DNA from: Anticarsia gemmatalis
Taxonomy: Eukaryota > Arthropoda > Insecta > Lepidoptera > Erebidae
Direction of reading: 5' to 3'
Assembly (NCBI RefSeq): GCF_050436995.1
Contig: NC_134754.1
Span: 8,053,001-8,117,000, forward strand
DNA length: 64,000 nucleotides
Part shown: positions 24,671-36,800 of the stretch, piece by piece
Layout: each line of letters opens with the position of its first letter
Position numbering within the stretch: position 1 is the stretch's first letter
Translations under genes and position numbers: made by a program
Notes under the pieces: generated by a model
The model's input: only the letters and a program-made list of their open reading frames with translations
What the model was told of the DNA's origin: nothing
The model's database searches: none

Positions 24671-25539
24671 ATATCGCTACTTCGGGGAAGAAAGGGCGTA
24701 AAAGCCAAAATAGCAACTTTACAGGGGAGCGAAAAAACGATTTTTTTTTGAAATTTTGGAAAATAACTTTTTTTCCAATAGAGTTAAATTCGAATGAATT
24801 GGTGATATTTACTTGCATTTAAGTGCTCTTTAATATCAAGAAGCTTAATTTTAAGTAGACCTTATGGTTTAGAAGATAGGATGGATTTACGACCCAAAAT
24901 TTTAATAAAAATGGCTTTTACACCGTCTATAAATACGTACTATAGGACGTGAATCCACAAATATCTATAATGATAACATACATCGTGTCGTATAAACCAT
25001 CTTTAGACAGTGAAAATGTCGTAATGACTGCACCACTTATAACAATTAACAATTATAACAAAACGAAAAAAAAAACAGAAAAGGAAATAGAAAAAAAAGA
25101 AGATTACTAATTATTGTCAATTTATTTTGATTTATGAATGAATAAAACTGATTTGCATCTTAACTAAATTTATTTATTTAATACACCAATACCTACCTAG
25201 TAGAATACATTACAAACATACCATTATTTTATATTATTTTATCAATTTTAGTTAATTTATACGTAATAAATATTGTATTTACGACCAAATATTCTTTCAT
25301 ACTATGGTGATACGCCCTTATTAATTTGAAATAATTAAATAATGTCATATACGTCAATTTTTTTAATAAAAATGGTTTTGGTGAGAAAGAAATCATGGGG
25401 GTAAAAGCCATTTTTTTTGGAATATTGAAATTTTAAATATACAGATCGATAGAGCGTCGAAAACTAAACAAAGTGGCATTATTAACTCATTTTGGCCAAA
25501 AGTGGCTTTTACGCCCTTTCTTCCCCGAAGTAGCGATAT
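24671..25539. mobile_element. 869-bp AT-rich element with 37-bp terminal inverted repeats
   Basis: The left end ATATCGCTACTTCGGGGAAG and the right end CTTCCCCGAAGTAGCGATAT are perfect complements over 37 bp (24671-24707, 25503-25539). The interior repeats pieces of the TIR (AAAATGGCTTTTACACC, GGGGGTAAAAGCCATTTTTT) but has no long ORF. The outermost ATAT is palindromic, so the target duplication (TA or ATAT) cannot be told apart from the ends. The superfamily is unknown. Confidence 0.7.
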
Positions 25540-26444
25540 ATTGAGAAACAAATAGGTACCAATGTGTCTGATTTATCTTATAAAAGGTATTAACTACAGT
25601 TCCTGGTCACTAGCATCGGGAATTTCCCTTTCACTATAGGTCACAATAATAAATTTATGAATGACTAAGTATATCATTATGCATGAACTTTACAAAGAAA
25701 ATAGCAACCGATTATTGTCAGCATTCATAATTGTTCTGCAACCGGTTGCAAATATAATTGCAGGGTAAACCCCCATGAACTTGAACTTAAAAAATGTTGA
25801 GAGAATGTTAAAATTTGTTTTAATTGTTAAAATTATTATTCCGCAAATTAATTAGTTTGTAATACAGACCTTTTAAAATTAACAATTTCCATTCGGAAAT
25901 TATTTTTGTGACTTAAACGTTTAAATCAATTAAATTATTAACACGAAGGAAAATATTTGTTTAAAGACTATCATCGGTCCGAATAACATGTAAAGAATTG
26001 AAGATACAATTTTAAAAATCCTGCCATTATGTCAATCGCATCGCTAAAAACAAAATGTCTTATTAATACTTATCTTTTTCGTACTAATACAAGGTAGCAT
26101 GACTTAACGATTTATATATCAATCAATTTATAACAATATTTTGTGTAAACTTTACTTTTGGTAAAGGGTTATCTTACACAGTATATTGAATAAGCTTTCT
26201 GATCATAATAAAACGTACAATATAAAAACTTTTATTTGTGTATGACTCATTATTCCGTAAAAGAAGTAGCAAAAAACAATTTACTACTATAATAATACTG
26301 GTATATCCTTTAACTTATCGTAAGAAAAGAAACAAAGTAAGTAACAATCAATACCTAACATTTTTTTCTTGCAACTTATTGTAATCAGCAACCGGTCGCT
26401 TGTCCTACCAGTCATTCTAGTCTTACTAGTAATTAAAAGTAAAT

Positions 26445-26624
26445 AAAATGCGAAAGTTTGTGGGACTGGATGTATGTATGTTTGTTACTCTTTTACTGAA
26501 AAACTATTGTTCGTATTTCGATGAAATTTTGTACATAGATAGTTTATAATCTGTGCTTACTCATTAGATACTTTTCATCCCGGGAAATCTTTTCACGCGG
26601 ATGATGTCGCGGGCAGAAGCTATT
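26445..26624 (+). mobile_element. Degenerate Helitron-like repeat
   Basis: It starts near AATAAAATGCGAAAG, contains TTCGATGAAATTTTGTACAT, and ends CGCGGATGATGTCGCGGGCA followed by GAAGCTATT. The GC-rich hairpin CGCGG...GTCGCGGGC near an AGCTA end is the family mark. Both termini have decayed. Confidence 0.5.
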
Positions 26625-27390
26625 GTTAACAATAAGGTTATACTTTGAACTCGATTTACAGGTACAGATATAAAAAGACAATTACAGCAAATTGACCGAG
26701 CTCGTAAATTTTATTATCAACAAATTGTCCATTGCTTGCTTGAAACGTATTTGTACTGTTATGAAACTTTATTACGACTTTTTGTAAACGCACGAAATTG
26801 TACGACGGAATAATTTAATGTAAGATTGTAACTGAATAAACAGATTTTTTAAAACTATTACGTTTTTAGGAAGGATATTTTGTGCGGATTGGAGCATATG
26901 GGTTTCTATGGTTTCTGCCTACCTCTTCAGAAAAAAGGCTTTTTTTTATATTGATCAACCATTTTTGTTATTTATTCGTAACATTGGTAATAAATTGTGC
27001 CTAAGACACATATTCAAAATTGTTAGCATGTGATACAATTTGGCAGTGCTTGATGTCACACAAAAAACATGCATATAAATGAAAAGAATTACATAATCTA
27101 TACGCAGAAGCAGCATTCGTCATTTATCACAAATATTTATACCAAACGCAGATTTTCGAAACATTACTATCCAATGAAATAACGAGTGCAAAATAGTGGG
27201 AGCATCCGTTCACTAATGTTGCCAGATGTCCTTATTTTCCCCGGATGTGTGCCATGCATAATAATGTGTCGTTCTGATTCACGAATTTTACATAACATGC
27301 AAATAAACGTCAACCTCGATTTTAAACTTCATTCATGTTATGATTTAAGATTGCGTTTTGGCTTTTAGTCGCATAAATCTGTTTTAACCC

Positions 27391-27455
27391 TCACTGTCCC
27401 ACTGCTGGGCAAGGGTCTCCTCAGAGTGCGGGTTGGGGACTTTGCATGCCCTCAA
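27391..27455 (+). repeat. Remnant of a dispersed lepidopteran repeat
   Basis: GTCCCACTGCTGGGCAAGGG, TGCGGGTTGGGGACTTTGCA and TGCCCTCAAGAA form the forward orientation of the repeat family also seen at 181 and 4557. Confidence 0.5.
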
Positions 27456-27968
27456 GAAATGTATTAAACAAAAATATTTGTGCACGGTTCCATAACGATG
27501 ATTTCCTGCATCGTTTAACTTATACTTAACTATATTATAATGAATATAATATGTACTAATTAACTCACTTTCATTAGATATTAACCCTTGCATTAAATAT
27601 TTATCTCCGTTTCTTCGCAAGCGATTTTAATTAAACAAGTCGCAATAATATTGCTTTTATCATGAGTTTTTCAAAATCTGTACCTACCGTGAATTTTGCG
27701 TGATACTCACGTGGACATATATGTATAATTTTATTAGGTTTACTATTTAATCAAATTATTTAAGTGCAGAGACTTATAAGCAATCTGTTTCGGGCAGTGT
27801 AGCAAAACCATTATTTCTATCTCCGGCGGATAAGTAATCTGTATATGCTTACACAGCAAAAGAAGCTGGTTAGATGAGAAAATTTGATCCATGTGGTCCG
27901 ATCTTAACTTAACTTATACTTAACAAACACAAAATTATGATGATTGTTCAAAAACGTCATACAAAAGC

Positions 27969-28104
27969 GTAATTCTCTTGCAATATCGACTAGCCACAGC
28001 CGGCTAACTATCGAGAAATTTTGTACGAAAACCGGATTAGCGTTTCCAGCAGGTGGGAACTACTTTTACAGTACATTTTAAATATATAACTTTCGATAGC
28101 CGTG
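27969..28104. mobile_element. Degenerate palindromic MITE
   Basis: Same family: CGAGAAATTTTGTACGAAAA and CTTTCGATAGCCG remain recognisable, but the termini have decayed. Confidence 0.45.
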
Positions 28105-30792
28105 CTGCAAGTGTTGTACTTAGGTACACCTATTTCTAAAAATAAATAAGTATTTCTACGATTACGATTAAATTCAAAAGCACATGACGTACTAACATTA
28201 TTTCAAGTAAATGCAGTCAAGCCAACCGCACGAATAGTTTTTATTTTGTCAGTGCCTTTCGACCTTCACTTTTCCATGGTCATTAAACTCTTTGTCGTTT
28301 TATATATTTCGTTTCCTTATCCTCAAAAAGCAATAAATGTATTACTTTTTCCTCCACTGTGGTAAAAGTAGTATGAATATTGGATTTTGTTTATAGAAGA
28401 AAGTTGGAATCTACTAAAGATTTCGTTTTCCTTAAAAATAAGTATGATAAGCTGTTTAGAGGGGACATATAGAATATACATATATTATTACAAATAAGAA
28501 GATTTCGCCGGCCTAAATACATTCTATAAATACGCGGCACGATGTTTTACGTAGATGCGTTACCCAATGAACAAAGAAATCCTATTGTCTGTTCATCTCT
28601 CAGAGTTTTTCATAAAGGGGGATCATTAAATTTGCACAGATCATTTATCAACCCGCCTCAAACCTAATTAAGGATAAGGGAAATAGTAAAATTCGACTTT
28701 TTTGCAACGTGCCCTCAGTAAAAGAACAAAGACTATGGTCCAACGGTTTTATTGACGTTTACATTGGAAATAAAAACGGTGCTCGATGCGTAGTTACAAC
28801 TTTCGAAGGATCATCATAAAACCCTAATCATTTTTTAAGCTTCATTTAATAGCTTTAGAAATGGTCTTTATTTCAGATTCTAGGTAGAATTTTTAGGTCT
28901 ATACACTCGCCACTCGAACAAAAGTTACGTCATGCCAACACACACGAAAGTAAGTGGGGTATCTACTAAACTACAAAACAAAAGTCAAACAACGGAAGCG
29001 TGCTTAGTAGCAATGTAGTAGACCGAAGTTTAGAATTGTACACGGTAGTTGACAAAGCTTTACATTGTAGGACCTAACTTAACTTTTATTGTAACAACTT
29101 ACCAACCTACTCCTAACTCTGTCGTGAAGTTACGATATATAATTTCAAGCTTATCACAAAAACTGCTATTCTACGAATTAAATGCGTACATTTTACTGTC
29201 ACCTTGATAAAAATAAAGATTTTTATTTAGGAACAGGGCACTTTAGGTTAATGTCCCGTATAAGCACTGAAGTAATGAGTGTTGACTGAGAGAAGTAGGT
29301 TAATTTGGTCTCTGCGAGCGACTAAGCTCTCATAACATTATAATAGTATTACACAAGAAAGGTTTTTACTCACATATCACTTGGGTACTAAAACTGTACT
29401 ACTTTTAAATGCAGTAAATAAACGTATCTGATAATATTTTAAACTAAAAACGAAAATGGAGTAAACAGGAAGTCTTTAGTAATTTCCCTTTACAATTTTC
29501 CCTTAATGGACACCATCATAAAAGTGAACTGAAGTTTTACCAAATTTCATCTCGTTTGCGGAGGGTACGGGGTAAAACTGCCATATTTGACATGTCCCTC
29601 AGGGTAAAAGTATGTAATGAGGTTATCGGCCAAGGTGCTAAAAGGACCAAATGGTAAACATCAACGGTTAAGTTGCGTAAAGGGAAGCTCAATTAACAAA
29701 TATAAAGCACCAAAAAAGACCATCATAATTAAAAAGCACGAATTTGAGACATAGGTATGAAAAGCCCTTTCAAGCTCTCCTGCAACTAGTCAATAGGTTT
29801 TTAGTCGGATTCCTTTCAAGCGAGCATGTTTTTGTCACAAATTCCGAGCAATTTCCGAATCACATGTCCAGATGAATGACCGCATATGTGATACGTTCCT
29901 AGTTCTAGATATCTTGTAATACCTGGAATTCGATCTCGATACGAGACCAATATTCTCGTAGATTCCCGTATTTTACCTTCAAGACAAGAGCAAACAACAA
30001 TTCAATTTAATGTTCACATAAATGTGATAAAACGCTGCATTAAACATTTAGTTCAAGCATTATTTCAAAAAGACCGTTCGAATTTCGGACGAAACCAATT
30101 ACGAATAAAAGGTGTTTGTTTATATTTCGAGATATTTGCATATCAACCTAATGCCAAAAGGTATCGGAGTACAAAAGGCGTTTGCGGAGGCAGTTTATCG
30201 TCCTTATCATCACAACTCAGTCAGTCCTAAACCATTGGGCGGATAATGACTCATTTACATTATGTTCTGAAATAGGTGCGACACTCAATGTAAGCAATAA
30301 CGGTAAACGATATGCCTTTTGGCGTCATTGACAAATAAATTTTAATGTACACTGTATCAGCGAAATGGAATGATCATGCCAATGTGACTTATTAAATATC
30401 ATATCCTAATATCCTATTTTAACTACATCCCCGTTTAAAATCCTCAGATAATATCATAAACCGTTTACTTAATAACAATCCAAGTATCAAATCAGAAATT
30501 AAAAGTAATATTATCTAATTGTTATGTAAGTATTTACCCAATACCCCATGTATGATACTCGTATCATAAAAAACAAGCAACAATCGAAAATGCAGAAGCT
30601 TTTCATTTATATTATTAAGTTATTTATCTCAGTATCTTTTACTAAATAAAAGGACAACTGCCACAAAACTACAATCTACTTCCAAAACTTATGAATGGCA
30701 CGCACGAGACAAAACAATGTTCACGAAACTTTAATTCTACTCCGGGCATTGTCCGAAATCCGGTTTTTTGTTTTAAAGAAAATAAATTGCGG

Positions 30793-30799
30793 TATATAA
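30793..30799 (+). promoter_or_regulatory. Candidate TATA box of gene C
   Basis: TATATAA lies 59 bp before the chosen ATG of gene C, a spacing close to that seen for gene A. The transcription start itself is not visible. Confidence 0.45.
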
Positions 30800-30851
30800 C
30801 GTACAACAGTCGGACAAGTTGGTTTTCTTCAAGTTTATTAGTGGTGGCAAG

Positions 30852-33800
30852 ATGGTGTTCCCGTGTGTGAAGTTCGCCTTTTGTTTCCTTTTAACATTCG
30901 GAAGCGCAATGCTGTGTACTGGCCAGTTTGTTGCTACTAAGAGCCAGAAAATGATGAGTAAGTATCTCTTTCTTTGTCCAGTTTTCCGGTTTAGACTATT
31001 ACAGCATTGAAAAGTTACCTAACAATTTTATGAAGAAAATTTACTTTGGAATCTGCCTATTTTTAAAGTCGATCAGATATGGTTCCGGCCTACTCAAATA
31101 CGACTAATAAGTTTTAAATATAGCTTCAAGTAGACACCTTTGAATTTAAGGATATAAGTAAAGAGACTAGTGAGTGGATTAAGATTTTAAAACGTATTTA
31201 ATTTAATTTTATCTATACTAATATAATAAAGCTGAAGAGTTTGTTTGTTTGTTGGTTTGTTTGTTTGTTTGTTTGTTTGAACGCGCTAATCTCAGGAACT
31301 ACTGGTCCGATTTGAAAAATTCTTTCGGTGTCAGATAGCCCATTTATCGAGGAAGGCTATAGGCTATATAACATCACGCTATGGTCATTAGGAGCGGAGT
31401 AGCAACGAAACATGCTACCAAAACGAGGAAAATTTTGACACATTCTCTAATGTGACGCAAGCGAAGTTGCGCGGGTCAGCTAGTCTGACATAAAAATAAT
31501 GCCACACGGAAACCAAACACAACCCTTTCAAATTATTTATTTGCAAAAACGTTGGTAATTATACTAAAGATCATAAGATTAAATTGTTAGCCTTAACACT
31601 TCCGTCAAAATATTATGTTGACATGCGAGTTCCTTATATTTAGTACAGTTTAATTAATTATACCGTTACGTGTAGGTATAATGAGTACGTAATTAGAAGC
31701 CATGTGCAAATATCTATTACCCAATATTCTCCGATTACTCGATGAGGGTTTGACATGTGACAAGGTCTTCTCATTTCTATACACCCGTAGGTAATATTAT
31801 ATTCCTTTATAATGAAATATTTATAGAACATAATAGATACTACGCTATTACTCTACAAGTACCTACCAGTATTCTTCAACGGAAGAAACAATTTTAATAA
31901 AGAGCTTTCAGTCTACAATTACGAGCATTCTGAAGTCTAATATTTCAAACAATAAACATTTTAATATCATTTAAACTGCTTGGGAGTATAGCAGCATTCA
32001 TTTAAATAAACGTCTTTATGCTGAAACGCTAGTAGGCACTTAGGTATCTTGACCTAAATAATTGTTTGTCTCAATTCACACAAATTTATTCTTTCTCCAT
32101 CTTGTAATAAGGAATTTATGTTAATATCAACTACATACGAAAAACGATACTGAAAAAGGTATTTGACTGTATTCATTATATTGTTGTTAAAACTAGGTTA
32201 GAATTCTACTCGGATATTTGGTCGAAGACCAGGTCGAAAGGCAGCCAAAGTTCTTTTAAGAATGTGTCACCTTAGAGAGAGACAAACATGTTCACCCGGT
32301 TCAGCTTCAGGCTGTTTTTTTTATTGCAACTTGCAGTCTGCAAATTTCTAAACCAACTGATTTAATATGAATTTCGCTTCCGAAAACATGACTAATCAGC
32401 TATAAAGCACTTGTAAAATGAGACCATTTACACCGAATGGGTCATAGTAACGAATATGGCACCCGTATGCTTAACAAACCCTAGCATAAAATTAAATATC
32501 TTGGAGCATTTTAAAGCTAATTAAAGTTAGCAGGCCATAAATTCTCAGTTAGTTAATAGTTGACAACTCCCAGCTGTATAATTTTGATTTATTTGGCAAT
32601 TCGTCAAATTACAACGACGTTGACATCTAGGCAGTATGCCAAGATGTTGAGGTTAACTTATGATTGAAGATTAGAGCTAGAAGCAGTCCACCATTACTGG
32701 AGTCTACGGAGTATTACTAACTTAATACCTAGTTTCAATTAAAAGTTTCGGAAGCCTAAATACACCGGTAGTAAAATGAGAAAATAATGTAAATATTTTT
32801 ATTATAAAAACTAGTAAGTAAATATATGTCTTAGGTTTTAACTTACCTTTTAATTTGAGCAATAAGTAGGAATTACTTAGCCTCATACCACGTAAAGTAG
32901 AAAAAAGAGAATGGTTACTGTTAATGACAGTTGAAAGTACCTAACGTTTGTAACGCGTATATTCTTGATTTAAAAAGGAAGTCAAAAAATCTTTGAGTAA
33001 ACAGGAATTCCAAAAACTGACGATCACAATAAAATTGATATTTACTAAGTAAAAGTGTGATATCAAGGCACTGTGACAAGTCACTGTGATATCAAGGCCT
33101 TCAGCCTTGATATCACAGTGAACCAGTTATTGCCCCAGGAAGATCAACGTTCTATTTCGATTACCGGTCGTGCAAGGCATCGTGTTGTACTATAGGGCAA
33201 GTTTTTTTTTTATTACAGGCACATTACACTCTTTAAATGCAAAAAGTAATATTCGACTTGTTTAATAAGCTACCTTGAATTTTAATTACCAAAGCGTACT
33301 TCGTTGTAAAACTATACAATCGTAGAGGAATTCCTTATGTCTGAATTTTGTTACAATTGTTTCTTTAGTTCGATACTTTTTCTGAATCCAAGGAATTACT
33401 TACGCCTTAAAAGTTAAAGTGCTTTGGTATGATAAGTACAAGCGAAAGCATAAATACTTTTTTCAGAATATTATTGCTCCGCCTTTGTGTTAAACGAAAT
33501 CGAACTAACATTTTAAGCAGGTGGCGATAGAACCACAAAATTTTATGGACCCGCATTTATTTTCTACATCCAATACCGACTTTGACCTTTTCTACAACCT
33601 TTTGTAAACTTTGTTGAAAGGTACCTAAAAAATAGGTGGGTATGTGAAAATGTAAAAAATCTAATATTCTGTCCCCTTTAAAAGGGTCAACGTGAAATAT
33701 GCACATTGTTTAGGCAAAAGAAAAAATTGCAAAAAAGGGTTTCGCCAACTCAAGTAAGTACCAATATTTACATACACAAAGACTTTGTATGTTATTATGC

Positions 33801-36800
33801 ATATGCCGCAGCCGAATTATAAACTCAGCTTTATCACGAGGTGTCCGAATATTATCTGCCTAGACAGCCGACATTTAATGTTGATGATACCTAAAATCGA
33901 AATTCAGTGAAACAAGATAAATAATAATGCATTCAATTATACCCACAAGCGTATTTTGAAGTTTTTTAGCCACAATAACCAAGTATTGTAATTAGCTTTA
34001 TGCACTTAAGTTGTTCTATTTCCATAATTATCCACATTTACAGACATCTGCATGAAACAAAAAAACTTAAGTGTACCCCGTTTGGTACAAGCTCAATTTT
34101 TTTTTTCTTTCCGCTGCGTTAAAAAAGACACAACAAGCAGTCATATAAGTATGTAACAATACGAAATAAAATAACCTAAATACTGTCTACTTAATTAACG
34201 AAACCGTAGAAATTTTTGGGTAGGTAAACTCTACCGTATTTTAATGAGTTCAACGGTCGATCCCGCAATTTTTTTCATAAGTAGGTACCTAAACAAAAAA
34301 CAATACAGCTATGATAGAAGCCAGTATGAGTAATTTCTTTTATGGCTGTGATAATCAACTGTTCAATCCGATGAAATGATGTCAATAAAATTTTACGACC
34401 TTAAACTAATCTGCCGCCTATTTTAGGATGTATGATTTTGTTCACTCGATCATAAAAATAGAATTACTTTTTTGTTATCTCTGCAATATAACTAGAATAC
34501 AGTTATTATTATTGTTAATATAATAAAAAACAGAGATTCGCTTCAATTACATAACCTTAAGCAACATTAATATTTTACAGGAGGTAGGTAGGTACCTACC
34601 TACGAGCAGCTGTTAACTGGTTTTTTTTTTAGTTTTTTCTGTAAGAACTTCCTTGCCCACTTCGTTTCCTAACGGTACAGCTGGTACTTAGGTAAGTACT
34701 TACAGCTTGAAATATCTCCAAAGTGATATCACTATTAATTGTGTACATACCTATTATCTATTACCATCTATCATTGATCAGCGGGATATGTTTGTAGATC
34801 TATTCTACTTAACCACCTACATAAGAAAAGTACTTAGATCAGTCCTAGTTTTTCGTGTTACGAAACAGCACCACTCAATTAAACTCATGAATGTAAGTAA
34901 GAAATCACGATAGCAAAGCAGAATAAACGATTCAGAAGAAATCACTACACGAAGGCATACATTTCAATCTTTAACTAAACACACGCGAAATAAATTATGT
35001 ATACGAATAAGAATTCCACTTCACTTTGACACGAACGGCCTTTGTTGGCATCACATGCCGTATTTTATCAGACATTCAAAGAATCTCATGCATTCTGTAT
35101 CAACGAGAGACGAAAATTCGCAATATCTCTTAATCGTACAAAACCGTGTGTTCCTCATGTTTACAGCAAAAATAGATTCTGTAGGTGTAGGCCTCACAAA
35201 GCCTTTGGCTGACCGTACCTACATTATTTATTGTCCTCGGCTTCATTAATATAGTATTATTTTCTAGTTGGGTAAACTTTAGGTGGGCGTTATCTGCAGG
35301 CTAACTAAATGAAAAGAGTTTGTTAAAGGTTGTTAGAACGTCTAACGATACGGCTTATAACTACCTACTTATTTTAAGTCTATCCCAGTAGTCAGGGACT
35401 ACTCAACGGGGCTGTGGGATAGATCTTTACTTTGAAAATGTCGTGATCCACTACAACTCCATAATAACTACTTGTTTAGGTACTTACCAATATTGCCAAT
35501 AAAATTAAATCTAGTGCCTGAGTGCATAACCACACTAAGCGCACTAGCAAAGTTCAGGAAACGAATAATGGTTTGTATAGCACAGTTATCATCTCACGTT
35601 ATTTACGCTAGACTCATTCTAAGTAATAATATTGCTGTTTTAGGAATATATACTTAGGTTAAATTGTGACAATAAATCACCTCTAAAATGGTTGTTCAGT
35701 AGAACGTCGACCTTCAGATGAAACCATTTCAATTGGAGCGTTGGTTTCGATCTATAAATATGGAGACGAGGGATGACAGCTAAAGCCTTATAAGTTTATA
35801 TTTAGTGAATATCTACCGATGTTGGCTATTGGAGTTCAATGGTTCGATATAATTTATTGAATCGTTTGGTTTTATTGAATGGCTTCTTATTATTAAGTGA
35901 CCTACTTATTTATTTGTTTCCTGAAAGCATTGTTTCTGAGAAAATACAATTCAATTAGGTGATAGAGCTAAATATTTTTATTTTTTTGTGGGAATACACT
36001 TCGTGATTAGGGTAAAAGTGCGAAATCGATAAGAATTAATTAGATACCTACATTATTAATGTAGCCTACAGTGCTCTGCAGTAAGTTACCAAATTAAGCT
36101 GAATTTATTTATTATTTTTAGTGCCACCTCTACCATTTCCGACATGCAGAGCAGACAACATCGAGTGTCTACGGCGAGGCATTAGGACATTCTTTTTTCT
36201 AATGGACTCAGGCCACTTCGGCATGAAGCCAGTCGACCCAGCGATAATAAACAGCGTAACACTGGCGTTACCCGAACAGCAAATGTCATTTTTACTGAGA
36301 AGGGTCAACGTGACCGGCGCCAGGTGGACCAAACTCGTCGAAAGGAGGTTTTATTCATTATTCATTCAGAATTTACTTTAATGTTGGGTGTAAAGGAGAT
36401 TTGTGTTCTTTAATCTTATGGAATACTATTATTATAGAAGTTAAGCAGTTTTGTTTGGCATTGTTTGATGTATGCCCATACGGGCTTAAGCCAACTTTGT
36501 GATACGAATCTTTGAAGGATTACTTTTGTTTGGCATGTTAAAATCACCGTAAATATGACCTACATTTTCCGTCTTTTGCTAGTTAAAAAGTATAATGGCA
36601 CATAATTAAAATTAATGAAGTGCCCCCGTTAAACACAACTCTGCCTGTGTACCTGTCTATTTATATTTCCCAATGCTTAAGTAGATGCAGATAGTAATCA
36701 ACCTACTATTATGCATTATGATTATGACTCATTATTCACATAGCTAGTGGCAGGGTATTTCATTCGAATGACTAAACTAAAGCAAGAACCTTATTTTGAT

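Larger units (their letters stand above)
17168..30792. other. 13.6-kb gene-poor intergenic region between genes B and C
   Basis: I found no exon set or conserved protein motif on either strand. Recognisable contents are a palindromic MITE (17717-17877), a reverse tRNA-type SINE (22951-23107), the 869-bp TIR element (24671-25539), a Helitron-like fragment (about 26445-26624), an interspersed-repeat remnant (27391-27455) and a second MITE (27969-28104). Large parts (17900-22900, 28200-30700) show nothing I can name. Confidence 0.55.
30958..36121 (+). other. Intron 1 of gene C (5.2 kb)
   Basis: GTAAGT donor and TTTTTAG acceptor. It contains one Helitron (31212-31483) and the 17-bp hairpin (33082-33120). 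The remainder is AT-rich, with several TACCTACC-like runs; I see no nested gene. Confidence 0.6.
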
